Assembly (NCBI GenBank): GCA_020848745.1
Contig: JADLHM010000078.1
Location: 1 to 37,291 of the forward strand
Direction: 5' to 3'
Source of the DNA: Deltaproteobacteria bacterium
Lineage (GTDB): Bacteria > Desulfobacterota > Binatia > UTPRO1
Length of the DNA: 37,291 nucleotides
Shown here one piece after another: positions 25,246 to 32,942 of the stretch. The notes below the pieces were generated by a model that ran no database searches, was not told where the DNA came from, and saw nothing but the letters and a program-made list of their open reading frames with translations. A program made the position numbers and the translations under genes. The stretch's first letter is position 1; each line of letters begins with the position of its first letter.

Positions 25246-25405
25246 GAGGTTGTGAAGAAATCCCCGGACCGAGCCGGGCGAAGAGCGCCGAGCAGCGCAA
25301 GGAGCAACCCGCAGGAATACCTGGAAGGTATTCCGAGGACGTGCGACGCCGCGACGCGACGGCGCTCTGAAGCCCGGCGACGGGAGGGGATTTTTTCACA
25401 GCCTC
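25246..25405. mobile_element. MITE-like palindromic element, 160 bp
   Basis: The ends are 20-bp inverted repeats with two mismatches: GAGG(T)TGTGAAGAAATCCCC at 25246-25265 against 25386-25405. Inside them are further inverted arms: GCCGGGC/GCCCGGC and AGAGCGCCG/CGGCGCTCT. The centre is a perfect hairpin, GGAATACC-TGGAA-GGTATTCC (25314-25334). It encodes no protein I can support. The right end directly abuts the stop codon of the oxidoreductase gene (25406-25408), so its hairpins may also end that transcript. It occupies most of the otherwise gene-free 25039-25405. Confidence 0.65.
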
Positions 25406-26425
25406 TCAGCTTGCCGGCGTGCGCAGACCGGCCACCACGTCCGCCCAGTGGGCCGGATCGGGAGCGCGGTTGTTGGTGAGGCTCACGCCATCGGCGAGGT
25501 CCCCGAGGCGCGCCCGCAGCCGCGCCGCGACCTCGCGCCGCGGCGCCACGACCGCGATCGCGTCGAGCAGCGCATCGTCGACGAGCGCCGTCATGTCGTC
25601 CCACCGGCCTTCTTTCGAGAGCCGGTTCAGCTCCGGGTGGAGCGCATCGTACCCCTCGCACGCGAGCGTCGGCCGGTACGCCGGCGTCGACCCGTAGAAC
25701 GCGAGCTGCTTCTTCACGGCGCGGCGGATCCGGACGAGATCCTCCTCGCCTTCGGCGGTGACGACGATCGTCGCGCACACGACATCGACGTCGGCGCGCC
25801 GACGGTCCGCGCGGGCGAGGCCGCGTCCGAGCGCCGGCAGCACGTGCTCGACGAGCGAGCGGCGGGTCGCGAAGGGATGCGCGATGAACCCGTCGGCAAC
25901 CTCCCCCGCCGCCTCGATCATGCGCGGCCCGACGCCGCCGAGGTAGATCGGCGGCGGACCGAACGGGTTCGGCCCCGGATCGAACGCGGGGATCATCAGC
26001 GTGTGACGGTAGAAGGTTCCCTCGAAGCGGAGCGGCCCGCGGCCTTCCCACGCCGCCCAGATCGCGCGGACTCCCTGCACGAGCTCGCGCATGCGCTCGA
26101 CGGGACGCGACCACGCCGCGCCGAAGCGCCGCTCGACGTGCGGCCGCACCTGCGTGCCGAGCCCGAGGAGGAAGCGGCCGCCGGAGAGCGCCTGCAGGTC
26201 CCAGCCGAGGTTCGCGAGCGTCATCGGGTTGCGCGCGAACGCGATCGCGACCGCGGTGCCGAGCCGGAGGCGCGTGGTGTGCTCGGCGGCGACGGCGAGC
26301 GGCAAGAACGGATCGTGCTTGGCCTCGAAGCTGAACGCGCCGTCGTAGCCCGCGCGCTCGAGCGCGGGGAACGTCACGCGCGCATCGCGCGGATCCTCGA
26401 GCGGCGCCGTCGTGTAGACGCGCAT
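25406..26425 (-). CDS. Luciferase-like (LLM class) flavin/F420-dependent oxidoreductase
   Basis: 339 residues, a TIM-barrel of the bacterial luciferase superfamily. Family segments include FEAKHDPFLPLAVAAEHT, LRLGTAVAIAFARNPM, LSGGRFLLGLGTQ and PIYLGGVGPRM. It resembles the TIGR03617 group (MSMEG_2256 family) predicted to use coenzyme F420, though FMN use is also common in the superfamily. The substrate is unknown. It is monocistronic on the minus strand, and its stop codon touches the palindromic element. No F420 biosynthesis gene is in the window, so cofactor choice rests on homology alone. Confidence 0.88.
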   Translation of the reverse strand: MRVYTTAPLEDPRDARVTFPALERAGYDGAFSFEAKHDPFLPLAVAAEHTTRLRLGTAVAIAFARNPMTLANLGWDLQALSGGRFLLGLGTQVRPHVERRFGAAWSRPVERMRELVQGVRAIWAAWEGRGPLRFEGTFYRHTLMIPAFDPGPNPFGPPPIYLGGVGPRMIEAAGEVADGFIAHPFATRRSLVEHVLPALGRGLARADRRRADVDVVCATIVVTAEGEEDLVRIRRAVKKQLAFYGSTPAYRPTLACEGYDALHPELNRLSKEGRWDDMTALVDDALLDAIAVVAPRREVAARLRARLGDLADGVSLTNNRAPDPAHWADVVAGLRTPAS

Positions 26426-26512
26426 GCGCCCGCGGTTCTATCCCGCCCGCCGTACGGGGTCGACCACGGGTGCGCGCGCGTGCCCCCGACTGTGGTAGGA
26501 ACGCCGCCCCGT

Positions 26513-27397
26513 ATGGCGCCTCCGCCTTCGCATCGTCCCGTGTCCCGCCTCGCGCTCGCGGGCGCCGCTCTGATCGCGATCCGGCCCGCGCTCTGGTTCG
26601 CGCAGACGCTCGCCGACGTGCCGGGAATGATCGTGCTCGCCGCGGCGCTGCCGGCCGTCCTCTACGGAATCACCGTGCGGTGGATCGATCGCGGCGAGCG
26701 CGAGCCGCTCGCGGCGATCGCCGCGGCGGTCTTCGCCGGCGCCGTGGTGGCGGCCTGGCTTTCGCACGCGGCGAACGCCCGCCTCCTCGAATGGGCCGAC
26801 ACCGTCGCGAGCGCCGACGCCGCGCGTCCGCTCGCGGCCGGATTCGGCGCGCCCCTCGTCGAGGAGACCGCCAAGGCGCTCGCGTTGCTGCTCGTCGTCG
26901 CGCTCGTGCGCGACCGCTTCGGCGGCACGCTCGACGGCATCGTCTACGGGGCGCTCGTCGGCATCGGCTTCGCGTTCACCGAGAACGTCGTCTACCTGAC
27001 GTTCGCGACCCTCCAGGGCGGCCCGGCGGGCCTGCTGCGCGGCGTCTACGTGCGCGCGCTCCTCGGCGGGGGCAACCACGCCGCCTTCACCGCGACGACC
27101 GGGGCGGCGCTCGGCTGGGCGGCGCGGCGATCGCGTCCCGGAGGCCGGTGGCTCGTGCCCGCCCTCGGCCTCGCCTTCGCGATGCTGCAGCACGTGGTGT
27201 GGAACGCCGTCGCGGCGAGCGCCATCCAAGGGGTTCTCTGCGGGCCCGAGCTCACGGGTGGACCGTGCCGGCCGACGCCGACCGACACCAGCCTCTTCGT
27301 CGTGGTCCCGGTGCTCACCGCAATCTTCGTTGCACCCGGCCTCATGACGCTCGGCGCCATCGCGCTCCTCGCCGCACGCTCGGAAGAGCCGGGCTGA
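26513..27397 (+). CDS. PrsW-family intramembrane metalloprotease
   Basis: 294 residues from ATG 26513; GTG 26480 in frame would add 11. About eight hydrophobic segments are visible. The family motifs are present: EETAK (117-121), FAFTEN (153-158), H189 (GGNHAAF) and H227 (MLQHVVWN). The Glu and His residues are the expected metal ligands and catalytic residues inside the membrane. In Bacillus, PrsW cuts an anti-sigma factor, but related proteins occur widely, and no anti-sigma gene is nearby. Many distant members of this clan lack known substrates. It is followed by a 184-bp gap with one hairpin. Confidence 0.88.
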   Translation: MAPPPSHRPVSRLALAGAALIAIRPALWFAQTLADVPGMIVLAAALPAVLYGITVRWIDRGEREPLAAIAAAVFAGAVVAAWLSHAANARLLEWADTVASADAARPLAAGFGAPLVEETAKALALLLVVALVRDRFGGTLDGIVYGALVGIGFAFTENVVYLTFATLQGGPAGLLRGVYVRALLGGGNHAAFTATTGAALGWAARRSRPGGRWLVPALGLAFAMLQHVVWNAVAASAIQGVLCGPELTGGPCRPTPTDTSLFVVVPVLTAIFVAPGLMTLGAIALLAARSEEPG

Positions 27398-27522
27398 GGC
27401 GCTTCCGGTCTCGACCGCGGCGCGATCGCATGTCATGTCTCATGCACGCATGCCGCTCAATCCGGTCCCGATGGGCCACCCCGGCGCGGCGCGCGGCGAG
27501 ACCGCGCCCCTCCTCGCCCACC

Positions 27523-27552
27523 CGAGCGTCCCGACCTCCGCCCCGACGCTCG
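27523..27552. repeat. 8-bp inverted repeat upstream of the amidase gene
   Basis: CGAGCGTC and GACGCTCG are exact inverted arms with a 14-base loop, ending 29 bp before the amidase ATG. There is no T-run, so an operator or leader structure is more likely than a terminator. Nothing else is evident in 27398-27581. Confidence 0.3.
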
Positions 27553-27581
27553 TGGTGTCCTGAGCCCGGGAGCGACCGCGC

Positions 27582-28988
27582 ATGTCCGACGTCCTGCACA
27601 CGGCCTCCGTCACGACGCTCGCGGACGCGATCCGGGCCGGCCGGCTCCGGGCCCGCGACGTGCTGGAACACCACCTCGAGCGCGTCGCGCGTCTCGATCC
27701 GCCGCTCGGCGCGTTCGTGTTCCTCGACGCCGCCGGCGCGCGCACCGCCGCCGACATCGTGGACGCGCGCGTGCGGCGCGGCGACGATCCCGGCCCGCTC
27801 GCGGGCGTTCCCTTCGGCGTGAAGGAGCTGGAGGACGTCGCCGGCTGGCCGCATCCGCGCGGCGCCCGCGTCTTCGCCGACGCGATCGCGGCCACGACGT
27901 CGACGCACGTGCGCCGCCTCCGCACCGCCGGTGCGATACCGCTCGGTCTCACCGCCTCGCCCGAGATGGGCGCCGCGTCCTTCACCGCCTCCCTGCTGCA
28001 TGGCGTCTGCCGCAATCCCTGGAACCCGGCGCGCACGCCGGGCGGATCGAGCGGCGGCTCGGCCGCGGCCGTCGCGGCCGGCCTCGTGCCCCTCGCGACC
28101 GGCTCCGATTCCGGCGGCTCGCTCCGCATCCCGGCATCCTTCACCGGGCTCGTCGGCTTCAAGGGCACCTACGGCCGCGTGCCGCGCGGCCCGCGCTACG
28201 TCGGCTTCCCGAACGTGCGGAACTACGGCGTCCTCACCCGGAGCGTCGCCGACACCGCGCGCGTCCTCGACTGCGTCGTCGGGGCCGACGAGCACGACCC
28301 GCTGTCGCTGCCGCATCCGGGGCACTCGTACGAGCGGGCGGTCACCGAGCTGGATCTGCACGGAGCGCGCGTCGCCTGGAGCGCCGACCTCGGCTTCGGC
28401 GCGTGCGATCCCGAGGTGGCCCGCGTCGTGCGCGCCGCCGCCGACGGCCTCGTCGCCGCGACCGGCATGGTCGAGGTCGACGCGCGCGTCGACCTCGCGG
28501 ATCCCGAGGAGGCCTGGCGGGTCCTCATGGCGCCCGACCTGCTCGAGCTCTACGCGCCCTTCCTTCCGGAACGCGCCGCCGACGTGAACCCGGCGCTGCA
28601 GTTCCTCTTCGCGATGGCCGCCGGGCTCGGCATGCGCGACCTCGCGCGCGCCGCGCTCGTCCGCGACGCGCTCGTGCAGTCGCTCGCCAATCTCTTCGAG
28701 CGGGTCGATCTCGTGCTCCTGCCGACGACGCCGATCCCGGCGTTCGCCGCGGAGGGTCCGCCGCCAGCCACGATCGCCGGACGCGCGCTGAGTCCGCTCG
28801 CGACGGTCGCGCAGACCTATGTCTTCAACCTGAGCGGTCACCCCGCCGTGTCCGTACCCGCCGGCACGGTCGACGGCACCCCGATCGGCCTCCAGATCGT
28901 CGGGCGCCGCCACGACGATCTCCGCGTGCTCGCGGCGGCGCGCGCGCTCGAGCGGGAACGGCCGTGGCCGCTCCTCGCGCCCGAATGA
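27582..28988 (+). CDS. Amidase (amidase signature family)
   Basis: 468 residues. The Ser-cisSer-Lys triad is intact: K81 in GVKELEDVAG, cis-Ser S156 in PGGSSGGS and nucleophile S180 in GSDSGGSLRIPA, with the 24-residue spacing between serines seen in the family. No GatB or GatC gene adjoins it and the substrate loops differ from GatA, so it is probably a catabolic amidase rather than the tRNA amidotransferase subunit. No signal peptide is present. GGGAG lies shortly before the ATG. The substrate cannot be predicted. Confidence 0.92.
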   Translation: MSDVLHTASVTTLADAIRAGRLRARDVLEHHLERVARLDPPLGAFVFLDAAGARTAADIVDARVRRGDDPGPLAGVPFGVKELEDVAGWPHPRGARVFADAIAATTSTHVRRLRTAGAIPLGLTASPEMGAASFTASLLHGVCRNPWNPARTPGGSSGGSAAAVAAGLVPLATGSDSGGSLRIPASFTGLVGFKGTYGRVPRGPRYVGFPNVRNYGVLTRSVADTARVLDCVVGADEHDPLSLPHPGHSYERAVTELDLHGARVAWSADLGFGACDPEVARVVRAAADGLVAATGMVEVDARVDLADPEEAWRVLMAPDLLELYAPFLPERAADVNPALQFLFAMAAGLGMRDLARAALVRDALVQSLANLFERVDLVLLPTTPIPAFAAEGPPPATIAGRALSPLATVAQTYVFNLSGHPAVSVPAGTVDGTPIGLQIVGRRHDDLRVLAAARALERERPWPLLAPE

Positions 28989-29090
28989 CGGTCGCACGCG
29001 ACGTCGCGGCGCGCCGGCCATGCGCGATCGCGTGCGCCACGCCGGCCGCGCGCCATTGACGTCCGCGCACGCGCCGCTACGATCGCGGCG

Positions 29091-31088
29091 ATGCTGCACC
29101 TCGGTCGGGCGCTCCTGCTCCTCATCGTCATCGCGCGCGCCACGCGTGCGGACGGCGCCGAGCTGCAGGTCGTCGCCGTGAGCCCCGCGCCCAACGCCAT
29201 CGCGCCCGCGACGACGCTCGTCCGCATCGACTTCGACCGCCCGCTCGACCCGACGACCGTCTCCGCCGATACGGTGCGCGTCTTCGGCCGCGGCACCGGC
29301 ACCGCCGGTGGCACGCGCGTCCTCTCGAACGGCGACCAGACCCTCACCTTCACCCCGACCGCGCCGTTCTCCGCGGGCGAGATCGTGCTCGTGAACCTGT
29401 CGCGCGCGCTCGCCGGCGCCGACGGGTCGCCGCTCCGCGCCGCCGGGTGGGCCTTCGAGATCACGATCGCGACCGCGCCGACCACGCGCAGCTTCACGCG
29501 CATCGACACGATCTCGAACCGCTCGAGCCCGGGCGTCGCGACCCGCATCTACGGCGCCCAGGCGACCGACCTGAACCACGACGGCTTCCTCGACCTCGCG
29601 ACCGTGAACGAAGTGAGCGCCGACGTCCGCGTCGCGCTGAATCGCGGCGACGGCACCGGCGCGTTCCACGCGTTCCTCGCGCCCGCGCCGATCGCGCTCG
29701 AATCGAGCCCGAACGAGCCGGCAGACTTCGACAACGACGGCCACACCGACGGCTGCTTCTCCGCCGCGAGCGGGCGGGCGGTGACCGTCCTGATGGGCAA
29801 GGGCGACGGCACCTACGGGACGCCGCGCACGATCGACCTCGGCGGGCAACCGCACGGCATCGCGGTCCTCGACGTCGACGGCGACGCCGACCTCGACGTC
29901 GTCGTAGCCGACCGTCAGCGCAGCATGCTCGCGCTCCTCGTGAACGACGGCGCCGGGACGTTCGCCGCGCCCGCGTTCTTCGACGGCGCCGTCGACGGCG
30001 AGTACGGCCTCGCGGCCGGCGACATGAACGCCGACGGCATCGTCGACCTGGTCGTCGGCGGCCGCGACAGCCGGAGCATCGCGACGCTGCTCGGCAACGG
30101 CGACGGCACGTTCACCGCCGCGACGCCGCAGGACTCCGGCGGCAACACCTGGGTCGTCACGCTCGGCGACGTGAACGGCGACGGCCACCTCGACGCCACG
30201 ACCGCGAACTCCAGCAGCAACAACGGCGCCGTCCTCCTCGGCGACGGCGCCGGCGGCTTCGCGGCGCCGGTCGTCACGACGACCGGCGCGCACACCCCGT
30301 CGACAGACCTCGGCGATCTCGACGGCGACGGCGACCTCGACTGGGTGCTCTCGGTCTTCGGCGGCGGCTTCTGGCGCGTGTACCTGAACGACGGTCACGG
30401 CGCCTTCACGTTCGAGCGCCAGATCGACGCCCCGAGCAATCCCTCGTGCGCGGTCCTCTTCGACTTCGACGACGACGGCGACCTCGACCTGGCCCTCACG
30501 GACGAGGTCGCCGACGTGATCCTCCTCGAGCGGAACGGCGGCAGCGTCAAGCCGACCGCCACGCCGCAGTGCGCCGCGACGCCGCGTCCGTGCCGCACGC
30601 CGGCGGTCGCCGGCAAGGCCGCCCTCGCCATCAGCGACGCGGCGACCGCCCAACGCGACGCCTTCGCCTGGTCGTGGACGAAGGGTTCCGCCACGACGGT
30701 CGCCGACTTCGGCGACCCCGCGACCACCGACGCGTTCGACCTCTGCGTCTACGACGCCGGCGCCCTCGTCATGAGCGCCACCGCCCCGCCCGCCGGCCTG
30801 TGCCCCAAGCGCCCCTGCTGGAAACCCCGCAAGAACGGCCTGGACTACGCCGATCGCGCCCGCACCCCGAACGGCCTCCAGTCCATCACCCTGCGAGCCG
30901 GAGGGACCGGCAAAGCGCGTATCGCCGTACGCGCGAAGGGCGAGCACCTGACGCTCCCCGCGCCGAGCGGCCTCGCCGGTCCGCTCGAGGTCCAACTCCA
31001 GCGCCCGACCGGCCCCTGCTTCGGCGCCCGCTACCCCACCCCCTTCAAGAAGCAGTCCCCCAAGAAGCTGACCGCCAAGTCCGGCTGA
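29091..31088 (+). CDS. Secreted FG-GAP/VCBS repeat protein with Ig-like N-terminus and uncharacterised C-terminal domain
   Basis: 665 residues. A signal peptide covers about 1-20 (ATRA-DG). Residues about 25-120 look like a bacterial Ig-like (Big_5) domain (NAIAPATTLVRIDFDRPLD). Residues about 150-480 contain seven FG-GAP/VCBS-type repeats, each with a calcium-binding loop: DLNHDGFLD, DFDNDGHTD, DVDGDADLD, DMNADGIVD, DVNGDGHLD, DLDGDGDLD and DFDDDGDLD, enough for a seven-bladed propeller. The last 155 residues form a separate domain (CPKRPCWKP, YADRARTPNGLQSITLRAG, KARIAVRAKG) I cannot name. It is probably cell-surface or released and may bind ligands or surfaces. No good ribosome site is seen before the ATG. 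Confidence 0.88.
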   Translation: MLHLGRALLLLIVIARATRADGAELQVVAVSPAPNAIAPATTLVRIDFDRPLDPTTVSADTVRVFGRGTGTAGGTRVLSNGDQTLTFTPTAPFSAGEIVLVNLSRALAGADGSPLRAAGWAFEITIATAPTTRSFTRIDTISNRSSPGVATRIYGAQATDLNHDGFLDLATVNEVSADVRVALNRGDGTGAFHAFLAPAPIALESSPNEPADFDNDGHTDGCFSAASGRAVTVLMGKGDGTYGTPRTIDLGGQPHGIAVLDVDGDADLDVVVADRQRSMLALLVNDGAGTFAAPAFFDGAVDGEYGLAAGDMNADGIVDLVVGGRDSRSIATLLGNGDGTFTAATPQDSGGNTWVVTLGDVNGDGHLDATTANSSSNNGAVLLGDGAGGFAAPVVTTTGAHTPSTDLGDLDGDGDLDWVLSVFGGGFWRVYLNDGHGAFTFERQIDAPSNPSCAVLFDFDDDGDLDLALTDEVADVILLERNGGSVKPTATPQCAATPRPCRTPAVAGKAALAISDAATAQRDAFAWSWTKGSATTVADFGDPATTDAFDLCVYDAGALVMSATAPPAGLCPKRPCWKPRKNGLDYADRARTPNGLQSITLRAGGTGKARIAVRAKGEHLTLPAPSGLAGPLEVQLQRPTGPCFGARYPTPFKKQSPKKLTAKSG

Positions 31089-31121
31089 CGCGGCCCCTCT
31101 TCAGCGGCCGGCGGTAGCCGC

Positions 31122-32618
31122 CTATTCCACGACTTCGAAGTCGTTGCCGGTGATGCGCAAGAACTCGTCGTGCATCAGCTCATCGTCCCAGCGCGGATCT
31201 GGCGCCCCGGTGACGAACCAGTCGCTGCCGTTGTCCGCGAGGATGAGCCCGTACGTCTGCATCGCGCGCACGATCACCGCGGCGGGCGCGGCGAACGTGT
31301 CGGGATCGACGCTCGCCTTGAGGCGGACGCGCAACCCGAGCGGCGGCCGCTCGTCGCCGCCCGGTCCCGACGTCGCGTCGTGCGATGCCGGATAGACGTA
31401 GCCCCGGGTGCCGCGGACGGTGAAGCGGAGCGCGTGCGTGATGACCCCGGCGTCGAAGACCTCGTCGGCGCGCACCAGCCCCGGGAGGATCGCGAGCCCC
31501 GCCGCATCGGCGGACGTCCAGCCTTCGGGACGCCGCGCGTTGCTCCCGAGGTCGAAGATCGCGCCCGAGCCGCCGCGCCATGCGCCGCCCATGAACTGCG
31601 CCGCGTAGATCTCGAAGAGGAAATTGTGGTCGCGGTCGACGAGGATGAGGTGGCGGTCTCCGCTCGAGCCGCCGCCGGCGACGCCGCCCTCCACGTACCC
31701 CGGTACGTACTGCGCGACCTCCGGGATCGGGTAGCCGAGCGGGAGGCCGGGCGCGCCGTCATCGCTCTCGTCGCCGTAGAGGAAAGAGACGGGCACCTTC
31801 GGCTGCGCACCCTCGACCTCGACGTATGGAATGCCGAAGGTCGTGCCGAAATCGGCGTGCAGAGGCTTCGTGCGCCCGATGTAGTCGATGGTCGCGTCGG
31901 AGCCGGCGGGCACGGTCGCCGTCGACACGTCGCGGTTCCACCAGTTGTCGGAGGGGAACACCTGGAGGCCGGCGAGGCTGCCGTTCAGCGTCACGATGCC
32001 GTCGATCGTGGCCGGCACGTCGGCCAAGACGGCGGCGACGAGCGGATCGACGCGACCCGTCTCGATGGCCGCCGCATCGCCCTCGGTGGCGCAGGCGTAG
32101 CGTTCGTCGGCATCCGCGAAGGCGTTCGTGAACTTGTTCTCGAGCTTCGCGAGGCACGCGGGATCGACCGCCGCGGCCTTCCCGGCCGCACGCGCGTGAC
32201 ACGCGAGCTTGGCGCTCGCCTTCATCCCCGTCGCTCCGAGCTTCACCGCCGCGCAGCGCCGCCCGTCTACGCTGCCGTCGGCGGCGAGCGCCGCCGCGAC
32301 CGCCGCGACGAAGTCGTCGAGCGCGGCCGTGACGGTCGCCGCGTCGTCACCGCTCGCGCAGCCGCCCTTGGCCTCGGCGCGCGCGAACACGGCGGCGATC
32401 TTGGCCCGGATCTTCGCGAGGCACGCCGCGTCGACGACCGCCCCCCGCTTCACGGCGTGCGCATGACACCGGAGGAGCCCGGCGCCGGCCGCGCCCGCCG
32501 CCTTGAGCTTCGCCGCCGCGCAGCGCCGCGCCGGTGTCGCCGCCGCCCCCACTGCGCCCGCGAGCAGCACCGTCGCCACGAGCGCCCAGGCGCCGCTTCG
32601 CACGATCGTCCGCATCAT
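31122..32618 (-). CDS. Secreted protein: two Cys-rich repeats plus a conserved uncharacterised domain
   Basis: 498 residues from ATG 32618 (ATG 32615 is adjacent). A signal peptide covers about 1-27. Residues 28-200 contain two Lys/Ala-rich helical repeats with identical cysteine spacing: C33, C51, C66, C87 and C122, C140, C155, C176. Residues about 212-498 form a domain I remember as common in secreted actinobacterial and acidobacterial proteins (DNWWNRDV, KPLHADFGT, GIPYVEVEG, DRHLILVDRDHN, RRPEGWTSADAAGLAI, HALRFTV, LILADNGSDWF). It has no established function. An IS5-type remnant ends 14 bp upstream of the start, so the original promoter may have been displaced. Confidence 0.8.
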   Translation of the reverse strand: MMRTIVRSGAWALVATVLLAGAVGAAATPARRCAAAKLKAAGAAGAGLLRCHAHAVKRGAVVDAACLAKIRAKIAAVFARAEAKGGCASGDDAATVTAALDDFVAAVAAALAADGSVDGRRCAAVKLGATGMKASAKLACHARAAGKAAAVDPACLAKLENKFTNAFADADERYACATEGDAAAIETGRVDPLVAAVLADVPATIDGIVTLNGSLAGLQVFPSDNWWNRDVSTATVPAGSDATIDYIGRTKPLHADFGTTFGIPYVEVEGAQPKVPVSFLYGDESDDGAPGLPLGYPIPEVAQYVPGYVEGGVAGGGSSGDRHLILVDRDHNFLFEIYAAQFMGGAWRGGSGAIFDLGSNARRPEGWTSADAAGLAILPGLVRADEVFDAGVITHALRFTVRGTRGYVYPASHDATSGPGGDERPPLGLRVRLKASVDPDTFAAPAAVIVRAMQTYGLILADNGSDWFVTGAPDPRWDDELMHDEFLRITGNDFEVVE

Positions 32619-32631
32619 CGCGAGTAAGAGC

Positions 32632-32853
32632 CTATCCCACAAGGTGGCGCCAGATAAGCCGCGTCGCCGCGAAGTGGACGAGCGCGAGCTAGTTCTGCGA
32701 TTTCTTCTCCCGGCAGATGAGCAGCCTGCGGCAGCGGTTGAACCACGACGTGGTGCGTTCGACGACCCAGCGGCGGGCGCGCGTCCCTCGGCGACAGGCC
32801 CGACGCTCCTCACCGCGCCGCCGAGGTCGTCCTGGCAGTTCGCTAGAGTCAGT
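32632..32853 (-). pseudogene. IS5-type transposase, decayed C-terminal remnant
   Basis: Read on the minus strand, one frame gives RRWVVERTTSWFNRCRRLLI, then CREKKSQN, a TAG (32689-32691), and LALVHFAATRLIWRHLVG ending at TAG 32632-32634. This is the C-terminal block of IS5/IS4-type transposases (WVVERT...W.NR.RRL...E), in which the position of the internal TAG normally holds Tyr (NYLALLHFA). The N-terminal catalytic parts are absent. GATAGGCTCTT just past the end resembles an IS terminus. It fills most of the 324-bp gap between two secreted-protein genes. Confidence 0.75.
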
Positions 32854-32942
32854 CCAACAGGCCAGACGTCCTCAGCCAACCCGAGAGCCGGCTCGTAGAG
32901 ACGCGGGCCCGCTCCGCTCCGGTTTTCGACGCGTCGGGAGGC

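Noticed and set aside
22411-25479. Plus-strand open frame of about 1000 codons antisense to the hybrid kinase
   Set aside because: Composition is the typical His/Arg/Asp/Glu-rich antisense pattern, while the minus strand has complete kinase and receiver motifs.
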